A DNA stretch of 64,000 bases from Sambucus nigra (Eukaryota; Streptophyta; Magnoliopsida; Dipsacales; Adoxaceae), in the NCBI GenBank assembly GCA_949130495.1, contig OX422207.1, positions 828,852,073 to 828,916,072 of the forward strand. Reading direction: 5' to 3'. Every line of letters begins with the position of its first letter. The first letter of the stretch is position 1. The position numbers and the translations under genes were made by a program. The notes under the pieces are model-generated. The model was not told the origin of the DNA. It was given only the letters and a program-made list of their open reading frames with translations, and searched no databases. Shown here one piece after another: positions 52,201-60,920 of the stretch.

Positions 52201-55200
52201 TATGCGGTTCTCACTTAAGTGAATACAACAATGTGAGACTGTTGTATTGCGAAATGAAGTGACGTAAAATGAAAGCCGTCAAAGGCACAAAAGAGTCACA
52301 TTCTAGAGAGAAAAGTAATACCCAAACTTAGAATTGATCATGAATGAGGGGGAAGAGGGATTTTGGGGGGAGGAGAGAAGATTCTAGAAGGGGTCTCCTA
52401 AGCTCCTATTGATTCACATGGGTCATTAGCTACCTTCAATTACATCGCGTGTCAAAATAGAACCTTCTAGAAACTAGGTAAGTATGAGTTGTCATGACAA
52501 CACTAATTAATGGAAGCTTCTATCCTAACTATAATATCTAATCACTAAAAAATGGCAAAGTATGACAAAAGACAATTAAGAATGAAAAATTATAAATATA
52601 CCCCCCATTTATTACCTGTATCATATTTCCCCCTATCATTTTCTACATCATTCTCCCCGCCTTCGAAAGAGTTCATCCTCAAACTTAAAATGACAAATTG
52701 GAGCAGCCCGGGTTCCACAAACAATGCTTGCCAAAATTGTGTCCAAACATATTACACGAATATATATTTGGAAAATATTTTTTCCTTCTTCAATGAGGGC
52801 TCAAAATAAATTTCTTCAAATTATCAGGCCCAATTGCAATATCTTCCAACTCTTTAAAATTTGGAGGTGACCCAATATCTTCAAGCCCAAAGAAATCAAT
52901 TTTGAGGGAATTAATGTCCAAAACAAATGACGTATTAACAATTGGGCTCAAATTAAAGAAGTTCCCGTTGGGTAGCTTCTCGTTTATGTTCAAAAAAATT
53001 GGTGAAGTTTGATGAATCATGATCTTCTTTCTGGCCAACCTCTTCAACTCTTTCAGCTTCATCGGTAATTTTCTCGGCTACTAACTCCTCTTCTTCAATC
53101 TCTCTGTGGGTGTCCGCCACATTATCGTCTGTGTTCTTGGATTGTCTTCCCAAACAGACTCGTCTTCGGGGCATACTAAAGATCAACCATCATCGTAGTG
53201 GTAATGGATGTGGGGCTGGGGTTTGATTTTCAAAGATAAGGGCTTGGATTTCATGTTCATGCGCACCACCTTGGGGTGGGGTCAAGGCTTTAATGGGAGA
53301 TTGACGAGGGACATAGTTCATAATAGGGCGGGCCACAACCTAGGGTTTGGTGCAATTAGAGTTTGCGAAAGGTTAGTAGTGGAAAGGGGGGTGGGGTCAA
53401 GGCTTTAATGGGAGATTAACGAGGGCTATAGTTCATAATAGGGAGGGCCACAGACCTAGGGTTTAGTGCAATTAGAATTTGCGAAAGGTTAGTGGTGGAA
53501 AGGGTTCGGGCAACAATTGGGGCTTTCCTCGGGCGGTGGGTGGGTGGGTGGGCTTGTGACAATAGAGTCAGAATAGCCCTAGGAAGTCGGATAAGGTTTG
53601 CGCATGGGTGGGCGGGCAGGGGGGAGCGAGTAAGGTCGGGAATGCTCGGTAAGGTGGTCGGCGGGGCGTTGTGGCCCGATTGGGGTCGGAGATGGGATAG
53701 GAGCATAAATGGTGTGGTCATGGCGTTCCAGGGGTAACAAACTAAGGTCCGGGTTTTGTTGGTTTTGGAAGAGAATGTTAACCCTTCCAATAAGGGTGGT
53801 CATGGCTTCTTCCAATCGAGTAGCATGTTTCTTGACAAGGGTGAGCTTCTTTGGCACCATTGAGTTGCTTTGTTTTTTTATGATTTTTATGTTTTTTATA
53901 ACAACGGTGGAGCGCCGACTCTGATATCAATTGATGTAAAATAAAAGCCGTCGAAGGCACAAAAAAGTTGCACTCTAAAGAGAAAAATAATACCCAAAAT
54001 TTGAACAAAGGGGTCTCATAAGCTCTTATTGGTTGAAAGAGTTTTGACCCATGTTATGTCACATTGGTCATTAACTACTTTCAATTACATCACATGTCAA
54101 AATAGAACCTTCTAGAAGCTACTAGCTAAGTATGAGTTGTCATGACAACTCATCCATGACAACACTAATTAACGGAAGCTTCTATCCTAACTATAATATT
54201 TAATCATTAAAAAATGACAAGTGTGACAAAAGACAATTAAGAATGAAAATTACAAATGTATCCCCATTTATTACAAATATCATATTTCCCCTATCATTTT
54301 CTACATCATGAAATACTATTAAATACGGTTATATTATCACACAACTAGTCGTACATAACAATGTGACAAGTTATCTTACAATGTGAATGAGTCTTATTAG
54401 GAATAAAACCATTAAACACAGGCATATTATCACAAATTTATAGTTATATAACAACACGAGGAACTGCAAACTAAACACTAAAAATCCATAAACTGCAAAC
54501 TAAACCAAAGTTCATATGAGGAACCTAACAAATTCTCTATTAAAAAAATGAAAACGAAAGATGATAAAATACACCCATAGACAAGAATGAATTCAATGGA
54601 GGCTATTCGAAACTAGCCATAATTAGTTGATACTAGTAAGAAACAAAATAGAAAATCGAACACATAGCAATTGTTGATACCATTTAAAGTTGTGAAACTT
54701 TGCACCCCTTCCAAATTGCCAGCAACATTCTTTGATCCCTGCATAATGAAATCAATCGTTACAAGAAAGATTCAATGTATGAAGCAATGATTGGTTCTTG
54801 AAAAAATTGAAAGAAATTAAGGTTGTGTTTAACTGGAGTCAGGAGAATTTTCATCCTCCCTCGAAAGAGTATTTTTCCATAGAAATGTCCAAAAAGGCCA
54901 TCCTGAGGTGATCATACACACCGTGTGGATGGGAATAGACTCTAAGGAAATATTTTCCATGGAAACAAATTTTACCTCCCCAAATAAAAAATACCACAAA
55001 AATGCCTAAATCGTGCATTATGAGGTTGTACTTTAGGAAAATTTAGAACACACCAAAAGTTAAAATTTTGGAATCTTCTATATTTTTCATTAACAATATT
55101 GTAAAACTTTTAAGTGCCTGATTAGAAATATTTGTCATGACAAATGTGCAAGATTTCATATTTCCAACTCTGGGGATGTTTGATTGCACACCTTTGCTTT

Positions 55201-56815
55201 GAATATACTACCCATATAGAATATACAACTTATTAAAGCATAAAATTTGCATTTTTCAACTTTTATTTTCTTACCTCACACCTCAAGAAAAAATTTCATC
55301 GTTTTAGGCCTCAATAAACTCATCATTTTCCATTTTTTCACACAACCATAATCTAACACATCAAACTCATAAGAAACTTTTGCCACCTCATGCTATAAAA
55401 GAGGCCCTTGGCTTGGCAAAAACTTCCATGAAAATTTAGACTTTTGGAAAATTTTGGCTTCGAAAATATATTTTGCCTTTTCCATCTTTTCTATCAAACA
55501 CACCATAATGCACAATAGTTAATTTGATTGTTGATTTGTTTCCCATGGAATATACTTAATTCATTTTTTACTTTTTTTGTGCTTGATTTCAAATACATTC
55601 TATGAAATAGTTTTTATCATTTTTCATGGAAAACATTTCTTACCCATCCCTCGAAGAATTGATTTCCATTGAGAACTTTAAAAATATAACAAAACCACTC
55701 CCATATTTTTCCACTCATTTTGCAACTTAAACTATTTTTCAATTATTTTCCATCTTTTCTATCAAATACCAGTTTATTTTTATGAGAAGTTGGAAAATGA
55801 GTTGAAAAAAATAGGAGTGATTTGGTCTTAGTTTTGAAGTTTTCCATGGAAATCAGGGTCGGTATGATTGGCATGGAATTGTTTTTCATGGAAAACAGTT
55901 ATTTTAGGGTGTGTTTGATTGACACGCAAATTTTTTTCATTGAATATAGTTGTTTGGACTCATTTTTGACTTTGTATTACCTTGATTGCAAATACTTTAT
56001 ATAAGAACAACACGCATTCACATAACAAGTGCTCCATCTCAAACCTAATTTTTAGTGAAAAATAGTTTTTATTCACACACCAAAGAATTGGTTTCCATGA
56101 AAAAGAGAAAAAGTAAGACCCAAAACTCATATCTTTTTCCACTCATTTTCCAACTTCTCATCCAAATGAATTATTTTTCATGTTTGCAATCAGACATGGA
56201 AATTTTTTCCATGAAATATAGTTGTTTGGACTCGTGTTTTGCCCTTGTAGTATAAGGACAACACTCTTCACGTAAGAAGTGTTTCATCTCAAACCTCATT
56301 TTTATTGAAAAATATTTCTTATCCGCCTTGCAAATAATTGGTTTCCATGAAAAATAGAAAAATTAGGATCTAAAACTCATATTTTTTCAGCTCATGTTCC
56401 AACTTCTCATCAAAATGAACTATTTATCTCGCATGTTCCATGTTCGCAATCAAACACACCCTCAATTCTTTGGGGGATAGGTTAAAAAAGGCTTTCCATG
56501 GAAGATGACCACAATAAAACTATGAAAAACTAAAATGTGAACTCAAATAAGTATTTTCCATGGAAATCGAATTCACACCAATCAAAGGCACCCTAAATGT
56601 AAAGAAATTATATCTTTACAAAAATCAATTGCAAATGAAAGCACACGTAAACATACATACATGGAGGTACCTTTGATTTGAAAACTGCATTTGCAATCGT
56701 TCTCAAAGGAGCATTAACTCTGTCCATATAGATAAATAAATATAAGAAACTGTAATGTATGAGTATTTATATAATGAATTGGAATGTAAATTGAAACTTA
56801 CAAAGATGTACGCAT
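25245..56815 (-). CDS. P-class pentatricopeptide repeat protein, 14 exons, 815 residues
   Basis: PPR proteins bind organelle RNA in a sequence-specific way. Exons, 5' to 3': 56815-56802, 56719-56671, 54738-54681, 51486-51308, 50442-50335, 47902-47720, 35971-35465, 35329-35234, 35076-34903, 32568-32341, 31929-31786, 31682-31494, 27818-27699, 25643-25245. The total is 2448 bases, in frame throughout, and all 13 introns are GT-AG. Eleven are phase 0; the first is phase 2 and the third phase 1. Residues 1-40 are basic and Ser-rich (MRTSLVNAPLRTIANAVFKS), which fits an organelle presequence. PPR helices run from about residue 60 to 735: for example YLLIMRALCKGGYLEEAFNL, STYDGLIKALVFERGFNDGM, PDVATYNIMIDCCSLIRCFK and PDVLLFNTIIQEAC. 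The exon at 35971-35465 carries a non-PPR insert (about residues 255-335). The tail ends SSYGSGK and a TAG stop. No E or DYW domain is present, hence P class. It resembles an intron-rich Arabidopsis PPR I recall as At1g76280; that identity is unchecked. The largest intron, 35972-47719, is 11.7 kb. Confidence 0.95.
26200..26450 (-). pseudogene. LINE reverse-transcriptase C-terminal (zf-RVT) remnant in the last PPR intron
   Basis: The minus-strand frame at 26412-26227 reads NTCDLLQRREPFTHLCLARW, then CRNNKQALDHFLVNC. This is the pattern of the zinc-binding domain that follows plant LINE reverse transcriptases (domain L-RR-P and C..C...HFL..C). It is a short fragment with a stop after EKCV. Nothing else of a LINE is recognisable in the intron 25644-27698. 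Confidence 0.6.
28018..28168 (-). mobile_element. tRNA-derived SINE, first of a tandem pair
   Basis: On the minus strand it begins near 28168 with GTGTGCAATGGCAAGTGCC, followed by AAGCTACGGTTCATCTCGG and the B-box-like GGTTCGAGAC. Then come CCATATATGGGGGTAAGAC, GACATCCGCCTCTTTC, and the end GGGTACGACC. It lies in the PPR intron 27819-31493. Confidence 0.65.
28172..28324 (-). mobile_element. tRNA-derived SINE, second of a tandem pair
   Basis: Head-to-tail with the preceding copy, only a few bases apart, and with the same blocks in order: GTGCGATGGCAAGTGCCC, CTTGGGTTCAAGACATAAG, CATATATGGGGATAACG, GACATCCGCCTCTCC, GTGCACTAGGTACGATC. The two copies differ at many positions, so they are not a recent duplication. 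Small open frames here are SINE sequence. Confidence 0.65.
28957..31287. mobile_element. Inverted-repeat DNA element filling most of a PPR intron
   Basis: The left end is AGGGTAAGATGCAAGAGACC, followed by TCCCCAGGGGCCTAAACTAT. Inward from 31287 the sequence is AGGGGTGTATTGCAAGAAGC, followed by CCCCCTGAACTATCACAC. The two agree over about 40 bases with small gaps. No convincing target duplication was found and the element encodes no transposase. A copia-like LTR remnant appears to sit inside it (about 30380-30880). Confidence 0.5.
30380..30880 (+). mobile_element. Copia LTR remnant
   Basis: The block TCCTCATCTTGGGGTTTGTC near 30700, then CTTTGATCTTGCTTATTTTC, is a diverged copy of CCCGTCTTGGGTTTCTCC and CTTTTATCTTGCATAATAAC in the Sirevirus-like LTR at about 4320-4390. 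Boundaries are not defined. Confidence 0.4.
33260..33560 (+). mobile_element. LTR fragment of a small LTR element
   Basis: It contains GGGTTTATCTTGGCTAGC and TTATAAATAAGGGCAATGGCC, the promoter-like block shared with the LTRs at 36535-36943 (inverted), 48107-48754 and 49893-50140. It lies in the PPR intron 32569-34902. Ends are not defined. A repeat of AAAATAACTTAGCTTATAAA lies near 33510. Confidence 0.5.
34130..34540 (+). mobile_element. LTR-like fragment (solo LTR candidate)
   Basis: This is T-rich sequence with a TATAAATACTCC TATA-like block near 34411. It is followed by TTGTATTCTCATTTG and GACATCTTTTGAGTC, the layout of the small-LTR promoters elsewhere in the gene. Boundaries are uncertain. 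Remaining sequence of the intron shows nothing recognisable. Confidence 0.35.
36275..40430. repeat. Tandem triplication of a unit of about 1.16 kb in the largest PPR intron
   Basis: The segment with AATAGATTATATGTTTGATT recurs at about 36312, 38850 and 40013. The last two are 1163 bases apart. The first interval is longer because a TRIM-type element (36535-37884) sits inside unit 1; subtracting it gives nearly the same period. Unit 3 is partial and ends near 40430. Each unit contains a block rich in AGGCGC and GGCGCGC words (near 38160 and 38750 in unit 1, 39320 and 39905 in unit 2) that looks like the two ends of an embedded DNA element. At 40455-40512 a short piece of the unit recurs in inverted orientation (compare 39240-39300). 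Confidence 0.75.
36535..37884 (-). mobile_element. TRIM/LARD-type LTR element in the PPR intron
   Basis: Two direct repeats of about 400 bases (36535-36943 and about 37478-37884) both end ATATACATCA and share AATTACACTAC, CAACAACAACAAC, TTATTTATAGGGAGAGG and the GGAATATTCATTTATTC block. The left copy begins TGATGTG. Internal sequence next to 36943 is the CTCCCCTCCTTCGAA purine tract read on the minus strand, which gives minus orientation. CTTAA (36530-36534) and CTTCG (37885-37889) are the target site. The paralogous unit at 39085 shows the empty site. No gag-pol is encoded. An open frame at 37225-37485 has no recognisable domain. Confidence 0.75.
40431..42875. other. Intron spacer with a 34-base tandem duplication
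   Basis: The unit TCATTTGTATGACGTCGGAA (start of a 34-base unit) occurs twice at 40764-40831. A locally GC-rich piece (40590-40680) has a short minus-strand open frame beginning MDSDLCRECTAIGVGRSD. It could be a captured gene fragment or first exon, but I recognise no family. A (GA)n run leading into poly-G is at 42822-42849. Otherwise nothing recognised. Confidence 0.45.
42876..43645. mobile_element. Non-autonomous hAT element with 8-base target duplication
   Basis: The left terminus CAGTGTTCTAAAAGG and the right terminus, inward, CAAGGTTTTAAAAGG match at 11 of 15 positions. The flanks are CTATGTAA (42868-42875) and CTATGTAG (43646-43653), 7 of 8 identical. GGCGCG-type words lie just inside the left end. 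No coding sequence is present in the 770 bases. Confidence 0.75.
44810..45230. repeat. AT-rich tandem repeat, unit about 65-70 bases, six to seven copies
   Basis: The unit order is CCTAAAAATAATGTTTTGTA, then CAAATAATGTTTAGAATTC, then TTAAAAAAATGTTTAGAATT, with small insertions and deletions between copies. Confidence 0.7.
45600..45840. repeat. AT-rich tandem repeat, unit about 55 bases, about four copies
   Basis: Copies of TTTTGTACAAAATAAAAAAT followed by GTTTACA and ACTTATGTTTAAAAGTT recur at about 45617, 45673, 45720 and 45767. The open frame here is only the repeat translated. Confidence 0.65.
46920..47588 (+). mobile_element. Mosaic of small-LTR-element fragments
   Basis: A purine tract (AGAGGGGGAGAGTGAGAG at about 46951) is followed by LTR-like sequence with CCTTAAATAAGGCCCTTG (47117). 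From about 47280 to 47588 a plus-strand LTR fragment of the same family as 52260-54308 follows: GAGTTGTCATGACAACTCA-type and CTTCTAGAAGGTT words, ending CGGCTTTCATTTTATGTCA. Confidence 0.55.
48107..50140 (+). mobile_element. LARD-type LTR element without gag-pol
   Basis: The 5' LTR (about 48107-48754) and 3' LTR (about 49893-50140) share AATGCAATAG, AGTGCCCTCT, TTATCTTGGCT, AGATAAGG or AAATAAGG and CATTGTATT blocks. After the 5' LTR comes TAGTATCAAAGCC (48758-48770), a decayed initiator-Met primer binding site. Before the 3' LTR comes GAAAAGGGAGGAG, a purine tract. The internal 1.1 kb has no recognisable retroviral domain; the open frame at 48732-49052 is unassigned. A hAT MITE interrupts the 5' LTR. 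The element lies in the PPR intron 47903-50334. Confidence 0.6.
48343..48682. mobile_element. hAT MITE inserted in the LARD 5' LTR
   Basis: The termini are TAGGACTGTAAAATGA and, inward from 48682, TAGGGGTGAAAATGAGGC. The flanks are ATTATAAC (48335-48342) and ATTATAAT (48683-48690), an 8-base target duplication with one change. The interior is full of CTCGGCTCG-type words. It is the same family as the copy near 20065. Confidence 0.8.
50443..51307. other. PPR intron, no clear element
   Basis: Only an isolated MITE-like end, CATTGGAGATGCTCTTA (about 50692), and a (TG)n/GC-rich microsatellite (about 50707-50722) are noticeable. Confidence 0.4.
52260..54308 (-). mobile_element. LARD-type LTR element with LTR pair, PBS and PPT
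   Basis: LTRs at 52260-52650 and 53932-54308 are about 85-90 percent alike by eye. Both carry AAAGCCGTC, TTGTCATGACAACTC-type words, CTTCTAGAA and the end TTTTCTACATCA. Read on the minus strand, TTGATATCAGAGTCGGC (53930-53914) directly follows the 5' LTR and matches the tRNA-Met primer binding site. GAAGGCGGGGAGAA precedes the 3' LTR as purine tract. Flanks are TGAAG and TGAAA. The internal frame from 53860 starts MVPKKLTLVKKHATRLEEAM, gag-leader-like, but no protease or polymerase follows. It lies in the PPR intron 51487-54680. Confidence 0.8.
53274..53504. repeat. 115-base direct tandem duplication inside the LARD element
   Basis: GTCAAGGCTTTAATGGGAGA starts at 53281 and again at 53396, and the following sequence (CATAATAGGG, GGGCCACA, GAAAGGTTAGT) repeats in step with few changes. 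Confidence 0.8.
54830..56600. mobile_element. Cluster of nested MITE-like elements with TTTCCATGGAAA palindromes
   Basis: This fills most of the PPR intron 54739-56670. Termini of the type AGGGTGTGTTTGATTG appear near 55911 and inverted near 56461 (CAATCAAACACACCCT). A second pair is GGTTGTGTTTAACTGGAGTC near 54822 and, inverted, AGGGTGCCTTTGATTGG near 56594. CCATGGAAA or its complement recurs more than ten times. No coding sequence is supported. Confidence 0.5.
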
Positions 56816-56834
56816 GTTTGTTGAGAAGAGACTG

Positions 56835-56858
56835 TCAGAGGGTAGAAACCCTAGCCAT
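56835..56858 (-). promoter_or_regulatory. Upstream ORF and telo-box in the PPR 5' leader
   Basis: An ATG at 56858 opens a seven-codon upstream frame (MARVSTL, then TGA at 56835). It is out of frame with the main ATG at 56815 and ends 19 bases before it. Overlapping it, the plus strand reads AAACCCTA (56846-56853), the plant telo-box found near starts of genes for translation and organelle biogenesis. Both are visible in sequence. Whether the uATG is in the transcript depends on the unmapped start site. Confidence 0.55.
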
Positions 56859-57081
56859 TTTCTAATCTCTCGAAGTCTAAGAGATTTGGTGATTTAGAAC
56901 AATTTTGTTTCAATCTAATCTCCAGCGATTCGAATATCAGCAGGTGAGAATTTAAACAACTCAATTAGTACAAATGTTCATTTGAAACACTAGACACGAA
57001 TGATTTTGATGGGGGGGCGTTAATTTTATCTTAGTTTTAAGCAAATTGGGCAAGTGGAATCTAAATTATGGATAATGATGT

Positions 57082-57234
57082 GGGGACACGTTTTGAGAAC
57101 ACATTTGGAAACATTAAATACGTGTTTCCGTATTATTAATGAACACTTGAATGGATTGCAATCCGCTTAATATGCGTACTAATGATACAGAACACGTGTT
57201 ATGTGTCCTCAAATTATGTTTCTAAAGTGTGTCT
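57082..57234. mobile_element. Fold-back MITE 5' of the PPR gene
   Basis: The sequence is one large imperfect palindrome centred on GGATTGCAATCC (about 57153-57164). Both arms carry ATTAATAATAC/ACTAATGATAC and ACACGT words and end GGGGACACG on the left and, inward, GGAGACACAC on the right. The left end lies about 270 bases upstream of the PPR ATG. No target duplication was recognised. Confidence 0.6.
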
Positions 57235-58131
57235 CCTTAGAACTACTCTTAAATTATAAAATGTTTTATCTTTGGCAATTCCTTTTTAAAAGGTCCAAAA
57301 ATTACTCCTTAATATCGTCACGATAAAATAACTTTCCAGTTATTTAAAGGTCAAAATTTGTATTTGAAAACTTTCTTTCATCCTCCCGAAACCTCTAAAC
57401 ATCTTAACCTCATAAATTTTAAAGATCAATCTCAAATCATCATAATGTTGGTACTCACCGAATCAACTATTGTTAGAGCTTATTGTTCATTACACAAAAA
57501 CGTATATGGGCATATAATAGACATGTCAAACATTTGAATATGTGGTTCTTGGATTGTTACCTTTGAACTTTTAATCTTAGATAAATAGTATACTAGACAT
57601 CTTACAAATGTTAAAAACTTTGATAGGTTGAGAAAACAACCGAGGAGCAACGCATACACGTTTAAAAAGACTAGTTATGTTCATTGTGATTCGGTATCCC
57701 AACCCCGAATCAAGCCCAAAAAATTATCACGAGTGCCCGATCAAAATAGAGTTTTTAAAAATTACATAGGGTTTAATTCGAGGCTTAACACCTGAGTTGG
57801 AATTCCAAATTTGTCACTTTCAACCCGATTCATTGTTACATACTCGTTACCTTTGCCTCGAACAAGGTAAGATTCTATGTATATCTCATTTGTTCCCTTT
57901 GTCCCGGATATGCTTTACTTGTCCATTATGTTTCACTCGAATTTTCTTCTTTTGCTCAGTGCATATGCCCCGAATGTGTGTTAACGTGTTGATATGTATA
58001 TATATGTGCGCGCGTGCACGTATGTGCGTGGGGGGGGGAGAGAGAGAGATTATATAACTGCCTTCGTTTATAAAATAATTATTTGTATTTATGAATATTA
58101 GTTACTTACATTATATATTTTGTTTTAATGC
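57235..58131. other. Spacer and 5' flank of the second PMD-MULE
   Basis: From about 57690 to 58000, CCCCGAAT and TTCGAG-type words recur as in the flank of the first MULE. A purine-rich GTGCGTGGGGGGGGGAGAGA microsatellite is at 58024. The left terminus of the element could not be found. Confidence 0.4.
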
Positions 58132-60236
58132 ATGTTAAAACATGGAAAATATGAAATATTTGAAATGTTATTGCATTGTGTAAGCTCAGACGCTCTCGAG
58201 GAGGTTTCAAGTGTGGAGGATGCTCGTGTGAATGTTAATGTTCACGGGGATAGCGCACACGAGGATGATGATGTACGTAGGGATAACGCACATAAGGAGG
58301 TTGGACCATCAAATATTCTACTGTTTAATGATTATGAGGGTGGCCCATCAAATATTCCCGCATCTAGTAAAATAAAGTAAGTTGCGGTGTTGACGAGTGA
58401 TAATTGTGGGGGACTAAAAGAACTTATAATCTTTAAGCACTTTGAGGACCATATTGCATTTTCAATATGGACTGGTTCAATAGTAAATTTACCTTTGTGG
58501 CATTGTAGGTTGAACTTTTCAAAATTTATCATATTTCCTTGTTTAATAATTATATTTATGACACTGTAAGTTGGACGAGGGCCATTGTTATGTGTAAATC
58601 ATTTGATGAAGATAAACGAATGGTCGTTGAAAGATCTCAGTAAGGATCGCTTAAGAGGGTGGAGAATACAAATCTCATAGGTTTGATCAAATCCAACCAT
58701 TTATATATTCATTATGCATTGGTTTCGGCATTCATTGAGTGATGGTAGCAGGAGACAAATAGTTTTCACGTGCATTTAGGGAGATGACCATCATGCTGGA
58801 TGATGTTGCCCAGATATTGCAAGTCCTCATAGTTGGTGATTACATATGTGGAGAAGACGGTGGTATGAATTACCATAAGTGATCGATTTGTTGACTAAGT
58901 GTTTGAGAGTTAGCAAGGAAAATGATGAAGAGGAGCGCAGGGATGCATATATGTTCCGTTGAATTGGGTTGCCATGAATTTTAAGAACGAAAAAAAAAAG
59001 TTGCCAATGTCCCTAACGACATCAAGACTAATGTGCAAGGGCATACATACTTTACATACTTGGGTGTATCATATTCCCTAATAAGACAAAAAAATAGGAT
59101 CTTTATATATTACTTACAATATTAAAGGAATTAAAAACTTTGGGCCGACTTGCGTAGGGCATGGGAATCCTTGCTCGCCTATATAGACAACTTAGCCTTG
59201 CATCAAGGTCAAGGGTTAAGCAAATGGGCGGTTGTCTATTGCAGGTAAAAAATTTCAGTATTCTTATTGATGTTGTAGGTAGTGTGATTTTTTTATCTTA
59301 ATCCATTTTAATAAGCATTATTTTTGTCTGTTGTATTAGTCCCGGATTTACGAGCACTCCAGCGGGCTAGCAGCATGACGCAATATAGAGTTTAATAACA
59401 CCATCCTTAGAATTACGCGTTGGGCCTTGCAATAGGTTTCACAAAAATATGCATTCCCACAACTTATTAAATTCCGATAGCATCTCGACGATATGACGAC
59501 AAACAATGTAAGTTCTTTATAATTATGCATTGTTATATTACGTAATTATGTAAGTACTTATGTTTCAACCTCCGATTTATTTTGTATATTTGTGCTTTTA
59601 TGATTTAAGATTCTTATTGACGAGAGGGATTCATTACCATTCTAAGAGGCTGTATTATATGGTGGGATTATAATTTTCTTTGATGTCGTTGAGCCATATT
59701 ATCGAGAACGAGTGCTTAGGCAACTAGGATGTCTTAAAATCATCCCCTAGGACCCAAAGCTGCAAGATATGAGGTGAAGTTCGACATTCAAAAATTGTAT
59801 AAGCAGAATTAACAAGACCACGTGTTATCACAGAAGTCTCGTTCAGTAACGACCACATGATCATGGGACTGTACCGAGGATTATATGTTTTGGTTCTTAA
59901 CATATTCGCATTTAATAGTCCAAAACCCCACCAATCGTCAGTCTGGTGCATGAAAAACATCACTGGCCAACATTATATAATACATCAATTATGATAATTT
60001 CTCTTAAGTTTTTCAATAGGCTGGTGGAGTTCCCAGAGCAATGGAGTTACTTACGAAGAACATTACAAAAGGTGATACAACAAATGCCACTACATTGCTT
60101 GTACAAGATATTGATGCATACCAAATACTTATAGCAACAAAACATTGATAAGGACGATGAGAAGAAAAATAAGAAGAAGAATGCAAAAGAAGACGAGAGA
60201 CCAGAGAGACGTGCAAGAAAAAGAAAGATAAAATAA
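58132..60236 (+). pseudogene. Second PMD gene, decayed, with intact basic C-terminal tail
   Basis: Exon 1 has an acidic region (SSVEDARVNVNVHGDSAHED), then FKHFEDHIAFSIWTG, the counterpart of FKHYVAYGIWTD in the first copy. Later segments are DEDKRMV-like INEWSLKDLSKDRLRGWR, LGEMTIMLDDVAQIL (about 58775), ARAYILYILGCIIFPNKT (about 59038), GMGILARLYRQLSLASRSR and MGGCLLQ (to about 59244). Unlike the first copy it continues past the deletion point: YYRERVLRQLGCLKIIP (about 59697) and the C-terminal segments. It ends in a strongly basic tail (KKNKKKNAKEDERPERRARK) before TAA at 60234, a likely nuclear localisation signal. Multiple stops and frameshifts show it is dead. The start is uncertain. 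Confidence 0.75.
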
Positions 60237-60669
60237 CATTGACATTGCAGATGAAGTCATTATTTTTATAACATTGACGTGATATTTTGGATTTGGAAGA
60301 TTGTATGTTTGGAACATTGCCATGATATTTTGGATTTTTAGAAAATTTATTTGATGTTATGTTATATTAACTTGTTAAATGTTGAAGTTTCCATAACATT
60401 GTGTTGACTTGTTAAATGGATTTGGAAAATTAAACTTCATTATTTATATGTTATCATATATTCTGGTTGAATTTAAACTTGTGAAATTATTTTGGTTGAA
60501 TTTGAACTTGTGAAAAAATTTGGAAAAAAATGAACTGCGATAAAACTTGTGGCAAAATTTTAATGTTTAGGATTAACACCCTGAATCTTAGACATTCACT
60601 TAGTATAACTACAACTAACAAGATGCAACACTTAACTTATTAATATCCATTCAGTATAAAGACAAAGAG

Positions 60670-60920
60670 TATTTAATTTTTACTCCGCATTCTTGTGCCG
60701 AATTATTGATCTTCGCTTGGCATCAGTACCACAAATCAGTTGCATTATCATATAACACTTACACTGTTAGGAATGAACATCCCGAGTAACTAAACATTGC
60801 TCGGCATTAGTACCCCGATTAATGTTTGTTTAACCTTCGTTTGTACCTCGAATGAATTTTTTCCATAACAATTACAATGTCAGTGATGAACATCCTGGGT
60901 GGTTTACATTCCCAAAATAG
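60670..60920. repeat. Degenerate CCCCGAT/CTCGGCATTAG repeats between the convergent genes
   Basis: Two units of about 115 bases are recognisable, sharing GGCAT(C/T)AGTACC, TAACA(C/A)TTACA(C/A)TGT and GATGAACATCC blocks. The CCGAAT-type wording is the same as in the flanks of the first MULE. Confidence 0.5.

Noticed and set aside
52953..53186. Glutamate-rich minus-strand frame in the LARD element
   Set aside because: Low-complexity, stops nearby in the consensus direction, and no retroviral domain recognised; not called as a gene.
56811..56858. The ATG at 56858 as the PPR start
   Set aside because: It reads MARVSTL then a stop; only the ATG at 56815 joins in frame with all exons through the GTAAGT donor at 56801.
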